Shown: piece by piece, positions 36,045 to 44,974 of the stretch
Numbering within the stretch: the first letter of the stretch is position 1
Layout: every line of letters starts with the position of its first letter
Origin: an uncultured Mediterraneibacter sp.
GTDB lineage: Bacteria > Bacillota > Clostridia > Lachnospirales > Lachnospiraceae
Assembly (NCBI RefSeq): GCF_934309415.1
Contig: NZ_CAKRDI010000003.1
Location: forward strand, 62,001 to 126,000
Reading direction: 5' to 3'
Length of the DNA stretch: 64,000 nucleotides
Position numbers and translations under genes: made by a program
The notes under the pieces: model-generated
What the model was told of the DNA's origin: nothing
Seen by the model: the letters and a program-made list of their open reading frames with translations, nothing else
Databases searched by the model: none

Positions 36045-36458
36045 CTACCGAAACTGGCGCACTTTTCTGGAAATATTTTCCAGTTCTTCACTGGAAAGCT
36101 CAGGAAGTCTTTCCAGCTGATCCATAAACATGGCAAGTGTTTCTTTTCGCTGCATTTCCACCATCTGGGTGTAGAAATTAACTACTACTCCGGTGGCAAT
36201 GGCAACTACAAAAAGCGAATAGATTGTCAGAAGAACGGAACACATTTTTCCAATAAAAGTAACCGCAACCACATCACCAAATCCGGCAGTGGAAATCACC
36301 GCATAGCAATACCATAGCGCATCTCCGTATCGGTTAATGTCCGGCTCAACCAGCTGGATCACTGCTGCGATAGCAAAAATAAACATAATAAAACCAATGA
36401 TAATTTTATCTGCACGAGTCCGTTTTAAAACATTGCCTAATACTTTAATTCTTTTCAT
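36045..36458 (-). CDS. Two-helix potassium-channel-like protein
   Basis: 137 residues from ATG 36458 with GGAGGACAGGAGC upstream; the longer frame is rejected. Two membrane helices (about 20-40 and 72-98) flank a pore loop with filter STAGFGDVVAVT, a variant of TVGYGD. A C-terminal cytoplasmic helix (EMQRKETLAMFMDQLERLP) lacks an RCK domain. Ion_trans_2 family. Ends 9 nt from the convergent membrane-gene remnant. Confidence 0.85.
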   Translation of the reverse strand: MKRIKVLGNVLKRTRADKIIIGFIMFIFAIAAVIQLVEPDINRYGDALWYCYAVISTAGFGDVVAVTFIGKMCSVLLTIYSLFVVAIATGVVVNFYTQMVEMQRKETLAMFMDQLERLPELSSEELENISRKVRQFR

Positions 36459-36708
36459 GCTCCTGTCCTCCAATGAAATAAGCTGTTGTCTGAAATTAAT
36501 TGAAGTATAGTATAAAACGGTTTTACTTGCAATATGAAAGGAACTTAACAGTATGAAAGATAACAAAACACTAAAATACATCATTTCATCTGCTTTCCGG
36601 TTAAAATGTTTATCTGGATTTTCATTGCAGCAGTTGAAAGCAAACTCACTACACTAGAGTGTGTCTGAAAAATAGTTTGCCGAATTAAAAATCAGTACAG
36701 TGCCCAGT

Positions 36709-37368
36709 TTATTTTTTCCGTATCAGATAACAGGCATGAAGCAGATATGCAATTGCAGGAATTAATGCTAACAATTGCCAGTCTGTATAACCGGAATTAT
36801 TAATTGCGGGCAGCAGGATCAGATGCAGCGCAAGGTAGAGATATGCGCCTGCTGCGACCAGATTGCAGAGCATAAGCCGCCAGCCGACAAGTCCAAAGAC
36901 AGAGGCGGCGAGGATGATCCCAAGAGTTACATGATCCACGGTAAACGGAAGCTGGATAAAGGAATATTGAGGTGAGAGAAGTTCCAGAATTCCATATATA
37001 AAAAGCACAATGTTAATCAGTCCCATCAGTTTGAATGGAACACTGTAATAGCGGCTGGTAGGACAGTTTGCCCACAGTTCCACTTCCAGCTTTTCTGCCA
37101 GCTCGGTTGCGGATCTGGTAAAAGTTGTGTTTGTCATTACCATGGCTTTATCGCAGTCATAAAAATTCGCACCTGCATAAGCTTCCTGTACTGCTTTGTT
37201 CCCAACAGGATAAGTATAATACTTGCACTGAATGCCATACTTCTTTCTATGCTTATATGCGATGATATCCACGCCCTGATCCCCGGAACTCTTTGTCACT
37301 TCTATTTTTGAAAAATGTTTTCTTTTTAATATTGCCGCACATTGATATTCGAACTGATACCCATCCAT
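36709..37368 (-). CDS. Mrr-type restriction-endonuclease domain fused to membrane segments
   Basis: 219 residues. Residues 1-100 match the Mrr_cat / restriction-endonuclease-like fold: MDGYQFEYQCAAILK, the catalytic D34 in GVDIIAYK and Q47-x-K49 in GIQCKYY, then KAMVMTNTTFTRSATELA. Residues ~110-215 form about four hydrophobic segments (LMGLINIVLFIYGILEL, LGIILAASVFGLVG, LVAAGAYLYLALHLI, LLALIPAIAYLLHAC). This links a nuclease to the membrane, a layout seen in some putative phage-defence effectors. An intact R1 element sits 35 bp upstream of its start. Confidence 0.82.
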   Translation of the reverse strand: MDGYQFEYQCAAILKRKHFSKIEVTKSSGDQGVDIIAYKHRKKYGIQCKYYTYPVGNKAVQEAYAGANFYDCDKAMVMTNTTFTRSATELAEKLEVELWANCPTSRYYSVPFKLMGLINIVLFIYGILELLSPQYSFIQLPFTVDHVTLGIILAASVFGLVGWRLMLCNLVAAGAYLYLALHLILLPAINNSGYTDWQLLALIPAIAYLLHACYLIRKK

Positions 37369-37403
37369 GTGTTTTCTCCCCTGTGTTGCTAAGTGAAAGA
37401 TTT

Positions 37404-37546
37404 GTTACTGTTCACTCCCATGTCAATCACTCCGCTGATTGGCATGGAGGATACACGTTTTGTCCCGAATGTATCTCGCCCATCGCCGTAGGCGATTCTA
37501 AATGGCGAGATACGTTACTGTTTGCAGGTTACCTGTGAACAGTAAC
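37404..37546 (-). mobile_element. 143-bp repeat element, copy 4 (R1, intact, reverse)
   Basis: Reverse orientation, closely matching copies 1 and 2. Perfect 8-bp duplication AAAGATTT at 37396-37403 and 37547-37554. It lies in the 5' region of the membrane-linked nuclease gene, so that gene's promoter is either in the element, between it and the ATG, or has been displaced. Confidence 0.88.
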
Positions 37547-37844
37547 AAAGATTTTACTCCGCTGCTGTTCGGAATATACCTTGAACAGCAGACATAACTC
37601 TCCGAATAGACCATATAGGTTTCAAAAGTAACTTACATAAAATGTAAACAGAAAGATACATTTTACAGTATGAAATCGTTTGAAGTAAATGATCATTTTA
37701 TACGAAAAATAGGATAGCATATTTTTTGTGCAGGAACAAGCGTTCTGTATTTATTCAGATAAACTTTTTAAAGCATTGCCTTGTAAAACGAATTGATTGA
37801 TGATACAATACCCTAAAAAAGAAGTCGCCTGTAGTTTCTTATTA

Positions 37845-37921
37845 AATGTATCTTGCCATCGCCGTAGGCAATTCTAAATGTTGAGATGTGTTATTTTTAC
37901 AGAGTATCTGTGAACAGTAAC
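37845..37921 (-). repeat. Partial, degenerate R1 copy
   Basis: Reverse orientation: AATGTATCTTGCC, ATCGCCGTAGGCAAT, TCTAAATG, then a diverged end module closing with GTGAACAGTAAC. The GTTACTGTTCAC end is missing. Beyond it, 37922-38044 contains only short AACAGTAA-like fragments, and the gap 37547-37844 has nothing I can call. Confidence 0.6.
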
Positions 37922-38120
37922 CAAAGATTACAGAGAAACTGTAACCGATTATTGACTGTATGTAACAATGAACAGTAATCAGAAAAGGACGACAGAAAGC
38001 TGTGTTTGCAGTAATTTTGCAAATGGCAGTAAAGAGACAGCATGGATGTTGTGCGAATTATACACTTTATAAGTGCAACATTTAGGACTATTACATAAAA
38101 AGTAAGTGAGGAATAAGATT

Positions 38121-38726
38121 ATGCGTCAGATTATTTATGACAAGGTTAAGTACATTTCAGAGAAATATAAAGGATATATTGATACAGAGGATCTGATGAA
38201 GGAAGGACTTACCAATCGACAGATTGGCTTACTGACAGCAGAAGGAAAACTTGAGAAAGTTGCACACGGACATTACTGGGTGAACAGTACAGAATATTCA
38301 AAACCGGTGGATTATAAGCCGGTAGAAGTATCCCGTGTGAATGAGAATGCGGTGATCTGTGCAGACAGTGCATGCTATTATATGGGTCTGATCGATGTGG
38401 AGCCACCGGTGCTTTCGATTGCGACACGCCGCAGTGACCGTCATAAGATGAAGATGAATTTTAAAGTAAACAGACATTATTTCTCTGAGAAAGCATTTGA
38501 TGAAGATCAGAAAGTATTTGAGTCAGAAGGTGGATCATACAAAGTGTATGATATAGACAGAAGTGTCTGCGACTGTGTACGTTTCAGAGAAGATATCGAT
38601 GAGGAGATTTTTGATCTGATCGTGCAGAATTATAAAAAATGTGAGACTCGTCAGATTGACCGTCTTAAAGCATATGCAAAAGCAATGCGAATCAGCAGAC
38701 AGGTAGAAAAGATTGGACTGGAATAA
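38121..38726 (+). CDS. AbiEi-like antitoxin/regulator without its toxin
   Basis: 201 residues from ATG 38121 (GTGAGGAATAAG upstream). N-terminal winged helix (EDLMKEGLTNRQIGLLTAEGKLEKVAHGHYWV, residues ~20-55) followed by the AbiEi-type domain with ICADSACYYMGL and DIDRSVCDCVRF. Such proteins repress their operon and neutralise an AbiEii nucleotidyltransferase toxin. No nucleotidyltransferase is adjacent: an ABC exporter follows. The leader (38045-38080) has an imperfect inverted repeat, ATGTTGTGC / GTGCAACAT, that could be its operator. Confidence 0.78.
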   Translation: MRQIIYDKVKYISEKYKGYIDTEDLMKEGLTNRQIGLLTAEGKLEKVAHGHYWVNSTEYSKPVDYKPVEVSRVNENAVICADSACYYMGLIDVEPPVLSIATRRSDRHKMKMNFKVNRHYFSEKAFDEDQKVFESEGGSYKVYDIDRSVCDCVRFREDIDEEIFDLIVQNYKKCETRQIDRLKAYAKAMRISRQVEKIGLE

Positions 38727-38798
38727 GCCTAAAATAGTCAGAGGCATATAATTAAAAATAGTTCTGTGATTGTAAAATAACTGTCAGGGTTATGGAGA

Positions 38799-38847
38799 AC
38801 ACAGATACCAGAGGTGGCTGCCGGAGGGGAGTCACCTTTTCTGTGTT
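38799..38847 (+). terminator. Two-part hairpin after the AbiEi-like gene
   Basis: AACACAGA / TCTGTGTT encloses AGGTGGCT / AGTCACCT with a TTTT between the arms. Probable transcript end. Confidence 0.5.
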
Positions 38848-38852
38848 AGATT

Positions 38853-38928
38853 GTATCTCGCCCATCGCCAAAGGCGATTCTAAATGGCGGGATACGTTAG
38901 TGTTTGCAGCTATACTGTGAACAGTGAC
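38853..38928 (-). repeat. Partial R1 copy (reverse)
   Basis: GTATCTCGCC, ATCGCC-AAA-GGCGAT, TCTAAATGG, GGGATAC and an end module of the CAG-CTATA-CTG type, ending GTGAACAGTGAC. The third hairpin and the other end are absent. The remaining gap to 39081 shows nothing else. Confidence 0.7.
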
Positions 38929-39081
38929 CTGAAATGTATTTCATTTATTGCCGGAAATAACTTTAAATGTCATTTTTATATTTTTACATCTCAATAAGAT
39001 AAGAAGTTATTTTTATATGCTTTCGGGTATGATAAAATAGATAGGGAATTTTCAAGATCTCGGAAAGGATTGGAGAGAAAT

Positions 39082-40842
39082 ATGAAATCGTTGCTTGTAT
39101 ATCTAAAGGATTATAAGAAAGAATCCATACTGGCACCGTTGTTTAAAATGCTGGAGGCGTCATTTGAACTGCTTGTTCCTCTGGTAATGGCTGCGGTGAT
39201 CGATGTGGGGATCGCAAATCAGGATAAGCCGTATATTGTGAAAATGTGTTTTGTCCTGATTGCACTTGGACTGATCGGACTCACCTGTTCAATTACAGCC
39301 CAGTATTTTTCGGCAAAGGCAGCCTCTGAATTCGGAACGGCTGTAAGACATGCTTTATTTAAGCATATTCAGGAACTGACATTTACAGAGATGGATACTA
39401 TTGGAACATCAACGCTGACAACAAGAATGACCAGTGATATTAACCAGGTACAGTCAGGTGTAAACCTGGTACTGCGTCTGTTCCTCCGTTCTCCGTTTAT
39501 TGTATTTGGCGCTATGATCATGGCATTTACAGTAGATGTAAAGGCAGCACTGGTATTTGTAGTAGTAATTCCGTTACTGTCTTTGGTTGTATTCGGTATC
39601 ATGCTGATTACGATGCCTCTTTATAAAAAAGTACAGGCAAATCTGGACAAGGTACTCCTGACTACAAGAGAAAATCTGGCCGGAGCAAGAGTCATCCGCG
39701 CATTTAATAAAGAAGAGGATGAAATCGGGAAATACGAAGAGGAAAATCAGATACTGACAGATGCACAGAAGTTTGTAGGACGTATTTCCGGTCTGATGAA
39801 CCCAGTGACTTATATTATTGTAAATGGCGGAATTGTGGTGCTGATCTATATCGGAGCACTCCGCGTGGATATGGGAAATCTGACACAGGGAGAAGTTGTA
39901 GCCCTGATCAACTATATGTCACAGATTCTGGTTGAGCTGGTAAAACTGGCGAACCTGATTATTTCAGTGACAAAAGCAGTTGCATGCGGAAATCGTATCG
40001 AGAGTGTTCTGAAGATTAAACCGGATATGGAAAGTGGAAATCTGTTATGGGAGGAAGTGATCGGAACTTTTGACCAGACTGAGGAAAGTGGAATTCCTGC
40101 AGTGGAATTCGATCATGTATCACTGACCTACAAAGGAGCGAAGGGAAATTCTTTGAATGACATTAATTTTGCTGCACAGAAAGGTCAGACAATCGGTATT
40201 ATCGGCGGAACAGGTTCAGGAAAATCCTCTCTTGTAAACATGATTCCAAGATTTTATGATGCAACTGCAGGAGAAGTGCGTATTTTTGGAAAAGATATTA
40301 AAGAGTATAATACGGATGATCTGAGAAAACATATTGGAATGGTTCTTCAGAAGGCAGTACTTTTTAAAGGAAGTATTGAAGAAAATCTTCGCTGGGGAAA
40401 GGATGATGCTTCAGCGGAAGAGATAGAAGAGGCACTCAGCATTTCCCAGGCGAAGGAATTTGTGGATGCAAAGGAAGGTCGGCTGGCATTCCAGGTAGAG
40501 CAGGGTGGAAGAAATCTTTCTGGTGGACAGAAGCAGAGACTTACGATTGCGAGAGCATTGGTCAGACGGCCGGAGATTCTGATTTTGGACGATAGTGCTT
40601 CTGCATTGGATTTTGCGACAGATGCAGCACTTAGAAAAGCAATCCACAATATGAAGGAGAATCCGACGGTATTTATCGTTTCTCAGAGGGCTGCGTCCAT
40701 CCAATATGCAGATCAGATTATTGTTCTGGATGACGGAGCAGTGGCCGGGATTGGAACACATGATGAATTACTTGAGAATTGTGAGATTTATCAGGAAATC
40801 TATCATTCACAGTTCCCAAAGGAGGCAGTAGCAAATGGCTGA
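39082..40842 (+). CDS. ABC exporter half-transporter with degenerate catalytic site
   Basis: 586 residues from ATG 39082 with GGATTGGAGAG upstream. Six membrane helices (residues ~15-310), then an ATPase domain with Walker A GGTGSGKSSLV (about 375), signature NLSGGQKQR and Walker B ILILDDSASALD. The residue after the Walker B Asp is Asp instead of the catalytic Glu, the mark of the non-hydrolysing site in heterodimeric exporters. It overlaps the next ABC gene by 8 nt, so the two form one transporter, similar in layout to BmrCD/YheIH multidrug exporters. Substrate unknown. Confidence 0.92.
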   Translation: MKSLLVYLKDYKKESILAPLFKMLEASFELLVPLVMAAVIDVGIANQDKPYIVKMCFVLIALGLIGLTCSITAQYFSAKAASEFGTAVRHALFKHIQELTFTEMDTIGTSTLTTRMTSDINQVQSGVNLVLRLFLRSPFIVFGAMIMAFTVDVKAALVFVVVIPLLSLVVFGIMLITMPLYKKVQANLDKVLLTTRENLAGARVIRAFNKEEDEIGKYEEENQILTDAQKFVGRISGLMNPVTYIIVNGGIVVLIYIGALRVDMGNLTQGEVVALINYMSQILVELVKLANLIISVTKAVACGNRIESVLKIKPDMESGNLLWEEVIGTFDQTEESGIPAVEFDHVSLTYKGAKGNSLNDINFAAQKGQTIGIIGGTGSGKSSLVNMIPRFYDATAGEVRIFGKDIKEYNTDDLRKHIGMVLQKAVLFKGSIEENLRWGKDDASAEEIEEALSISQAKEFVDAKEGRLAFQVEQGGRNLSGGQKQRLTIARALVRRPEILILDDSASALDFATDAALRKAIHNMKENPTVFIVSQRAASIQYADQIIVLDDGAVAGIGTHDELLENCEIYQEIYHSQFPKEAVANG

Positions 40843-42604
40843 TAATATAAAAAAAGAAAAGAAGAAAGCGAATCAGAGCAAGACACTCCGAAAAGTAATT
40901 CAGCGTCTTGGAAAATACAGGATTTTCCTTGTGTTTTCGATTCTGCTTGCAACAATTTCAGTTGCACTGACACTGTATGTTCCGAAGCTTACAGGTCATG
41001 CGGTCGATTATATTGTAAGTAAAGGAAATGTAGATTTTCCAGGTGTCTTTAAAATTATGACACAGATTGTGGTATGCACATTGATCACAGCACTGGCTCA
41101 GTGGCTGATGAATGTCTGCAATAATAAAATGACCTATCAGATTGTACGTGACATCCGTAATGAAGCATTTAACAAGATTGAGATGCTTCCGTTGAAGTAT
41201 ATTGACGGACATCCGTATGGAGAAGTGGTGAGCAGAGTCATCGCAGATGTGGACCAGTTCTCCGACGGACTATTGATGGGATTTACTCAGTTGTTTACCG
41301 GAATAGCAACAATTGTAGGAACATTTGGTTTTATGTTGTCTGTAAATGTGAAGATTACATTTGTAGTGGTATTGATCACACCGGTATCATTCCTTGTGGC
41401 AAATTTTATAGCGAAAAAGACATTCAGTATGTTTAAATTACAGTCAGAGACAAGGGGCGAACAGACTGGTCTGATCGATGAAATGATCGGGAACCAGAAA
41501 GTAGTTCAGGTATTTGGAAAAGGGAAGGATGTGACAGAACGCTTTGATGAGATCAATGAGAGACTGAACAAAGCATCACTGCGTGCGACGTTCTTTTCAT
41601 CTATCACAAATCCATCTACACGATTTGTTAACAGTCTGGTGTATACCGGTGTTGGAATTACAGGAGCATTTTCTGTTGTGGCAGGAAATCTTTCAGTAGG
41701 ACAGCTTGCGAGTTTTCTGAGTTACGCCAACCAGTACACGAAACCATTTAATGAAATCTCCGGTGTAGTAACAGAATTTCAGAATGCGATTGCATGTGCT
41801 CAGCGCGTGTTTGATCTGATTGAAGAAGAACCACAGGTTCCAGAAAAAGAAGATGCAGTAAGACTGACAGAGATTGCTGGAAATGTAAAGCTTCAGAATG
41901 TGTCATTCTCCTATGTACCGAAACAGAGACTGATTGAAGATTTTAATCTTGATGTAAAACCAGGTCAGAGAATCGCGATCGTAGGACCGACCGGCTGTGG
42001 AAAGACAACTTTGATCAACCTGTTGATGAGATTCTATGATGTAAATAGTGGAGCAATCAAAGTAGAAGACATTGATATCCGGGACATGACAAGAAAGAGC
42101 CTGCGTGCTGGATATGGAATGGTTCTTCAGGATACCTGGATGAAAACAGGTACGATCCGGGACAATATCATAATGGGAAGACCAGATGCAACCGATGAGG
42201 AAGTAATAGAGGCTGCAAAAGCATCATATATCCACAGTTACATTTCCCGACTTCCGGAAGGATATAACACATGGATCACTGAAGATGGAGGCGGATTATC
42301 ACAGGGTCAGAAACAGCTTCTGTGTATCGCCAGAGTTATGCTCTGCCGCCCGCCAATGCTCATCCTAGATGAAGCAACCTCTTCCATTGACACCCGAACC
42401 GAAATAAAGATTCAACAGGCTTTTGCCAAATTGATGGAAGGAAGAACCACTTTCATAGTAGCCCACCGCCTCTCCACAATCCGCGAGGCAGATATAATCC
42501 TCGTAATGAAAGACGGAAAAATAATAGAACAGGGAAATCACGAAACCCTGCTGAGCCAGCATGGATTTTATGAGAGATTGTATAGTAGTCAGTTTGCGCG
42601 TTAA
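40835..42604 (+). CDS. ABC exporter half-transporter, catalytic partner
   Basis: 589 residues. Lys-rich N-terminus, six membrane helices (~32-325), Walker A GPTGCGKTTLI (about 385), signature GLSQGQKQLL and canonical Walker B MLILDEATSSID with the catalytic Glu. Partner of the upstream subunit; together they have one full and one degenerate ATP site. The signature GGLSQGQ replaces the usual LSGGQ in this subunit. Confidence 0.93.
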   Translation: MADNIKKEKKKANQSKTLRKVIQRLGKYRIFLVFSILLATISVALTLYVPKLTGHAVDYIVSKGNVDFPGVFKIMTQIVVCTLITALAQWLMNVCNNKMTYQIVRDIRNEAFNKIEMLPLKYIDGHPYGEVVSRVIADVDQFSDGLLMGFTQLFTGIATIVGTFGFMLSVNVKITFVVVLITPVSFLVANFIAKKTFSMFKLQSETRGEQTGLIDEMIGNQKVVQVFGKGKDVTERFDEINERLNKASLRATFFSSITNPSTRFVNSLVYTGVGITGAFSVVAGNLSVGQLASFLSYANQYTKPFNEISGVVTEFQNAIACAQRVFDLIEEEPQVPEKEDAVRLTEIAGNVKLQNVSFSYVPKQRLIEDFNLDVKPGQRIAIVGPTGCGKTTLINLLMRFYDVNSGAIKVEDIDIRDMTRKSLRAGYGMVLQDTWMKTGTIRDNIIMGRPDATDEEVIEAAKASYIHSYISRLPEGYNTWITEDGGGLSQGQKQLLCIARVMLCRPPMLILDEATSSIDTRTEIKIQQAFAKLMEGRTTFIVAHRLSTIREADIILVMKDGKIIEQGNHETLLSQHGFYERLYSSQFAR

Positions 42605-42618
42605 GCAATGAGCTGTGC

Positions 42619-42683
42619 GGAAATAAAAAGATATGCGTTTCCATCATGCTTGCATGAATGGAAACGCATATCTTTTTATTTCC
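42619..42683 (+). terminator. Very long perfect hairpin after the ABC exporter
   Basis: A 26-bp perfect stem (42619-42644 with 42658-42683) around a short CATGC-rich loop, with AAAAAG / CTTTTT near the base. It is followed by GGGCGAATGCCC and an ATAGGG / CCCTAT enclosed structure to about 42753. Probably the operon terminator, though a stem this long and perfect may have another origin. Confidence 0.7.
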
Positions 42684-42834
42684 ATAGGGCGAATGCCCGC
42701 GAGCGAGATGAAGCGAAGCGGAATCGAGCTGCAGCACAGCGGAGCTCCCTATTGTAGTGCGTCTATCATTCAACACATCATGCTTGCATGAATACAGGCT
42801 CTTGTTTTTTCATTTTCATAGGGCGAATGCCATA
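42643..42834 (+). repeat. Duplicated ~57-bp module
   Basis: Two units, 42643-42700 and 42776-42833, share ATCATGCTTGCATGAAT, a T-rich middle and CATAGGGCGAATGCC, 133 bp apart. The unit between them is GC-rich with repeated GCGAGCGAGATGAAGCG-like sequence. It may be a locally duplicated end of a dispersed repeat. Confidence 0.5.
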
Positions 42835-42902
42835 TTCTCACTTTACAAATCCCACCCCCGGAAGTATGATACCTTTAGTTACAGAAAAGCGAGGAAACAG
42901 CC

Positions 42903-43958
42903 ATGGCAAAGCAAACCACCTTATGTTATATAGAAAAAGACAACCAATATTTGATGCTCCACAGAACAGTAAAAGAGAATGACGTAAATAAAGATAAATG
43001 GATTGGTGTAGGAGGACATTTCGAACATGGGGAAAGCCCGGAGGAATGTCTGCTCAGGGAAGTGTGGGAAGAAACAGGATACACACTGACATCATGGAAA
43101 TACAGAGGAATTATTACATTTGTTTATGGGGAAAATATGGTAGAGTATATGTCACTTTATACTGCTGATAGATTCACAGGAGAACCAGCTGAATGTGATG
43201 AAGGCGTACTGGAATGGGTCGATAAAGATAAGGTTCTGGATCTGGAATTATGGGAGGGAGATAAAATTTTCTTCCGTCTGTTAAATGAAAACAGAGAGTT
43301 CTTTTCTCTGAAACTTGTTTATAATACAGACGATGTACTTCAGTATGTGGCATTGGACGGAAAACCAATGGAGCTGTTTGATGTGCTTAATGAAGATGGA
43401 AGCAGAACAGGAAAGGTGACAGAACGAGGAGTGGCACATATGGAAGGCACTCTCCACGGAACAGTTCATATATGGCTTGTAAGACCAAATGAGCAGAGTG
43501 GATATGATGTACTGCTTCAAAAGCGCAGCGCATGTAAAGATTCTAATCCGGGGAGTTACGATATCTCTTCAGCAGGACATGTTGATGCAGGAGATGAAGT
43601 GCTGGAAAGTGCACTGCGAGAGTTATATGAAGAACTTGGAATTGTGGCAACTGCGGATGAATTGAAAGAAATCGGACAACACAGAGGTCAGTTTGAAGCT
43701 GAATTTCATGGAAAGCTATTCAGAGATAATGAACTGAGTACAGTTTATTTATATCAGAAACCGGTAGACATCAGTCAGTTAAAACTTCAGGAGGAAGAAG
43801 TGGAGGAAGTAATCTGGATGGATTTTGCAGAATGCAAAGAAAAAATCCATGATCAAACTCTCCCGAACTGTATCTATCCGGGAGAGTTTGATATGGTTGG
43901 AAAAACACTCGGTCTTCTTTCTCAGGATGAAATTCCGTCAAAGAATGAAAAGCGATAA
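42903..43958 (+). CDS. Protein with two fused Nudix hydrolase domains
   Basis: 351 residues. The first Nudix box GHFEHGESPEECLLREVWEETGY-type (residues ~38-60) is canonical and resembles MutT/8-oxo-dGTP phosphatases. The second, GHVDAGDEVLESALRELYEE (about 223-242), has Asp at the first Glu position, as in IPP-isomerase/YfcD-like proteins. KLVYNTDDVLQYVALDG links them. Each half is the length of a free enzyme, so this is a gene fusion. It likely hydrolyses two types of nucleoside diphosphate derivative. The 3' end contains a perfect inverted repeat. Confidence 0.88.
   Translation: MAKQTTLCYIEKDNQYLMLHRTVKENDVNKDKWIGVGGHFEHGESPEECLLREVWEETGYTLTSWKYRGIITFVYGENMVEYMSLYTADRFTGEPAECDEGVLEWVDKDKVLDLELWEGDKIFFRLLNENREFFSLKLVYNTDDVLQYVALDGKPMELFDVLNEDGSRTGKVTERGVAHMEGTLHGTVHIWLVRPNEQSGYDVLLQKRSACKDSNPGSYDISSAGHVDAGDEVLESALRELYEELGIVATADELKEIGQHRGQFEAEFHGKLFRDNELSTVYLYQKPVDISQLKLQEEEVEEVIWMDFAECKEKIHDQTLPNCIYPGEFDMVGKTLGLLSQDEIPSKNEKR
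43852..43892 (-). terminator. Hairpin inside the Nudix coding end, probably terminating the opposite gene
   Basis: ATCAAACTCTCCCG pairs perfectly with CGGGAGAGTTTGAT (14 bp) within the last 110 bp of the Nudix gene. On the minus strand a T-run follows ~6 nt later, so it may end transcripts of the convergent hemolysin III gene, whose stop is at 43961. Confidence 0.55.
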
Positions 43959-43960
43959 AC

Positions 43961-44620
43961 TTATGGAAGCAGAAATGCATACATGACAACAAAGTGACAC
44001 ATGCTTCCACCCATAACAAAGAGATGGAAAATTTCATGACTTCCGAAGTTCTTATGTTTACTATTGAAGATTGGCAGTTTTAATGCATAGATAATACCGC
44101 CAACTGTGTAAATAATACCACCGGCCAGTAACCATCCGAAAGCAGCGCGGCTCATATTATTCAGGATGGTAGAAAATGCAAGAACACAGGTCCAGCCCAT
44201 TCCGATATAAAGTACGGATGATACCCATTTAGGACAAAATACCCAGAATGCCTTGATCAAGATACTGGCAATGGCAAAAGCCCATACGATGCAAAGTAAG
44301 GTGATGCCGGTACGTCCTTTGATCACCAGCAGACACACTGGCGTATAGCTTCCTGCGATTAGTACAGAGATCATCATGTGATCGATTTTTTTCAGGATCG
44401 TGTTGACCTTTTCTGATATATCGAAAGTATGATAAGTGGTACTTGCTGCATAAAGTAAGATAAGACTTGCCGCATAAATTGCCAGCGAAACAACGTAAAC
44501 ACGACTTGGTTCGCTGGCTGCTTTGATTAATAACGGCACTGCGGCAAAAATTGCCATCAGCATACCGATAAAATGTGTAATTGCACTTCCGGGATCTTTA
44601 ATATGATGTTTCTTTTCCAT
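43961..44620 (-). CDS. Hemolysin III family membrane protein
   Basis: 219 residues with seven membrane helices. Family marks are the conserved N-terminal DPGSAITHFIGM, YAASTTYHTF (His and Ser/Thr in helix 2-3) and the C-terminal GSHEIFHLFVMGGSMCHF, which holds the metal-ligand histidines of the PAQR/HlyIII fold. The role in bacteria is unsettled despite the name. Monocistronic, convergent with the Nudix gene. Confidence 0.92.
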   Translation of the reverse strand: MEKKHHIKDPGSAITHFIGMLMAIFAAVPLLIKAASEPSRVYVVSLAIYAASLILLYAASTTYHTFDISEKVNTILKKIDHMMISVLIAGSYTPVCLLVIKGRTGITLLCIVWAFAIASILIKAFWVFCPKWVSSVLYIGMGWTCVLAFSTILNNMSRAAFGWLLAGGIIYTVGGIIYALKLPIFNSKHKNFGSHEIFHLFVMGGSMCHFVVMYAFLLP

Positions 44621-44796
44621 AATGATGCACCTCCAGTATATTAAGTATAATTTTGATTTTGATAAAATAGCACGTAGTTTTAAAAACTACATATAACGGA
44701 TATGTATACTATAACACATATTTTAACAAAATCAAGAGGAGAGCAACGGATTTTTAAAATATATTTATGTAGATGTAACCGAAAGAATGAAACAAA

Positions 44797-44879
44797 GATA
44801 AAAAGGATGACTTGCAAAATCGGAGAGAACAATCCCTGTTGGTGTTCGTTTTATTGATTTGCAAGTCATCCTTTTTATA
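44797..44879 (-). terminator. Long hairpin terminator after carbamate kinase
   Basis: ATAAAAAGGATGACTTGC pairs with GCAAGTCATCCTTTTTAT, extended by AAATC / GATTT with one bulge, giving a ~23-bp stem and ~35-nt loop. It lies ~95 bp downstream of the arcC stop. The rest of the gap 44621-44796 is AT-rich and should hold the hemolysin III promoter. Confidence 0.75.
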
Positions 44880-44974
44880 AAAGTATACAAAACATCTTAA
44901 CAGACATTTTGATGAAAAACATATTGCCTGTAGTTGTTTTTGGACAGTTACGGTTTTATTTTCCCGGAATGATC

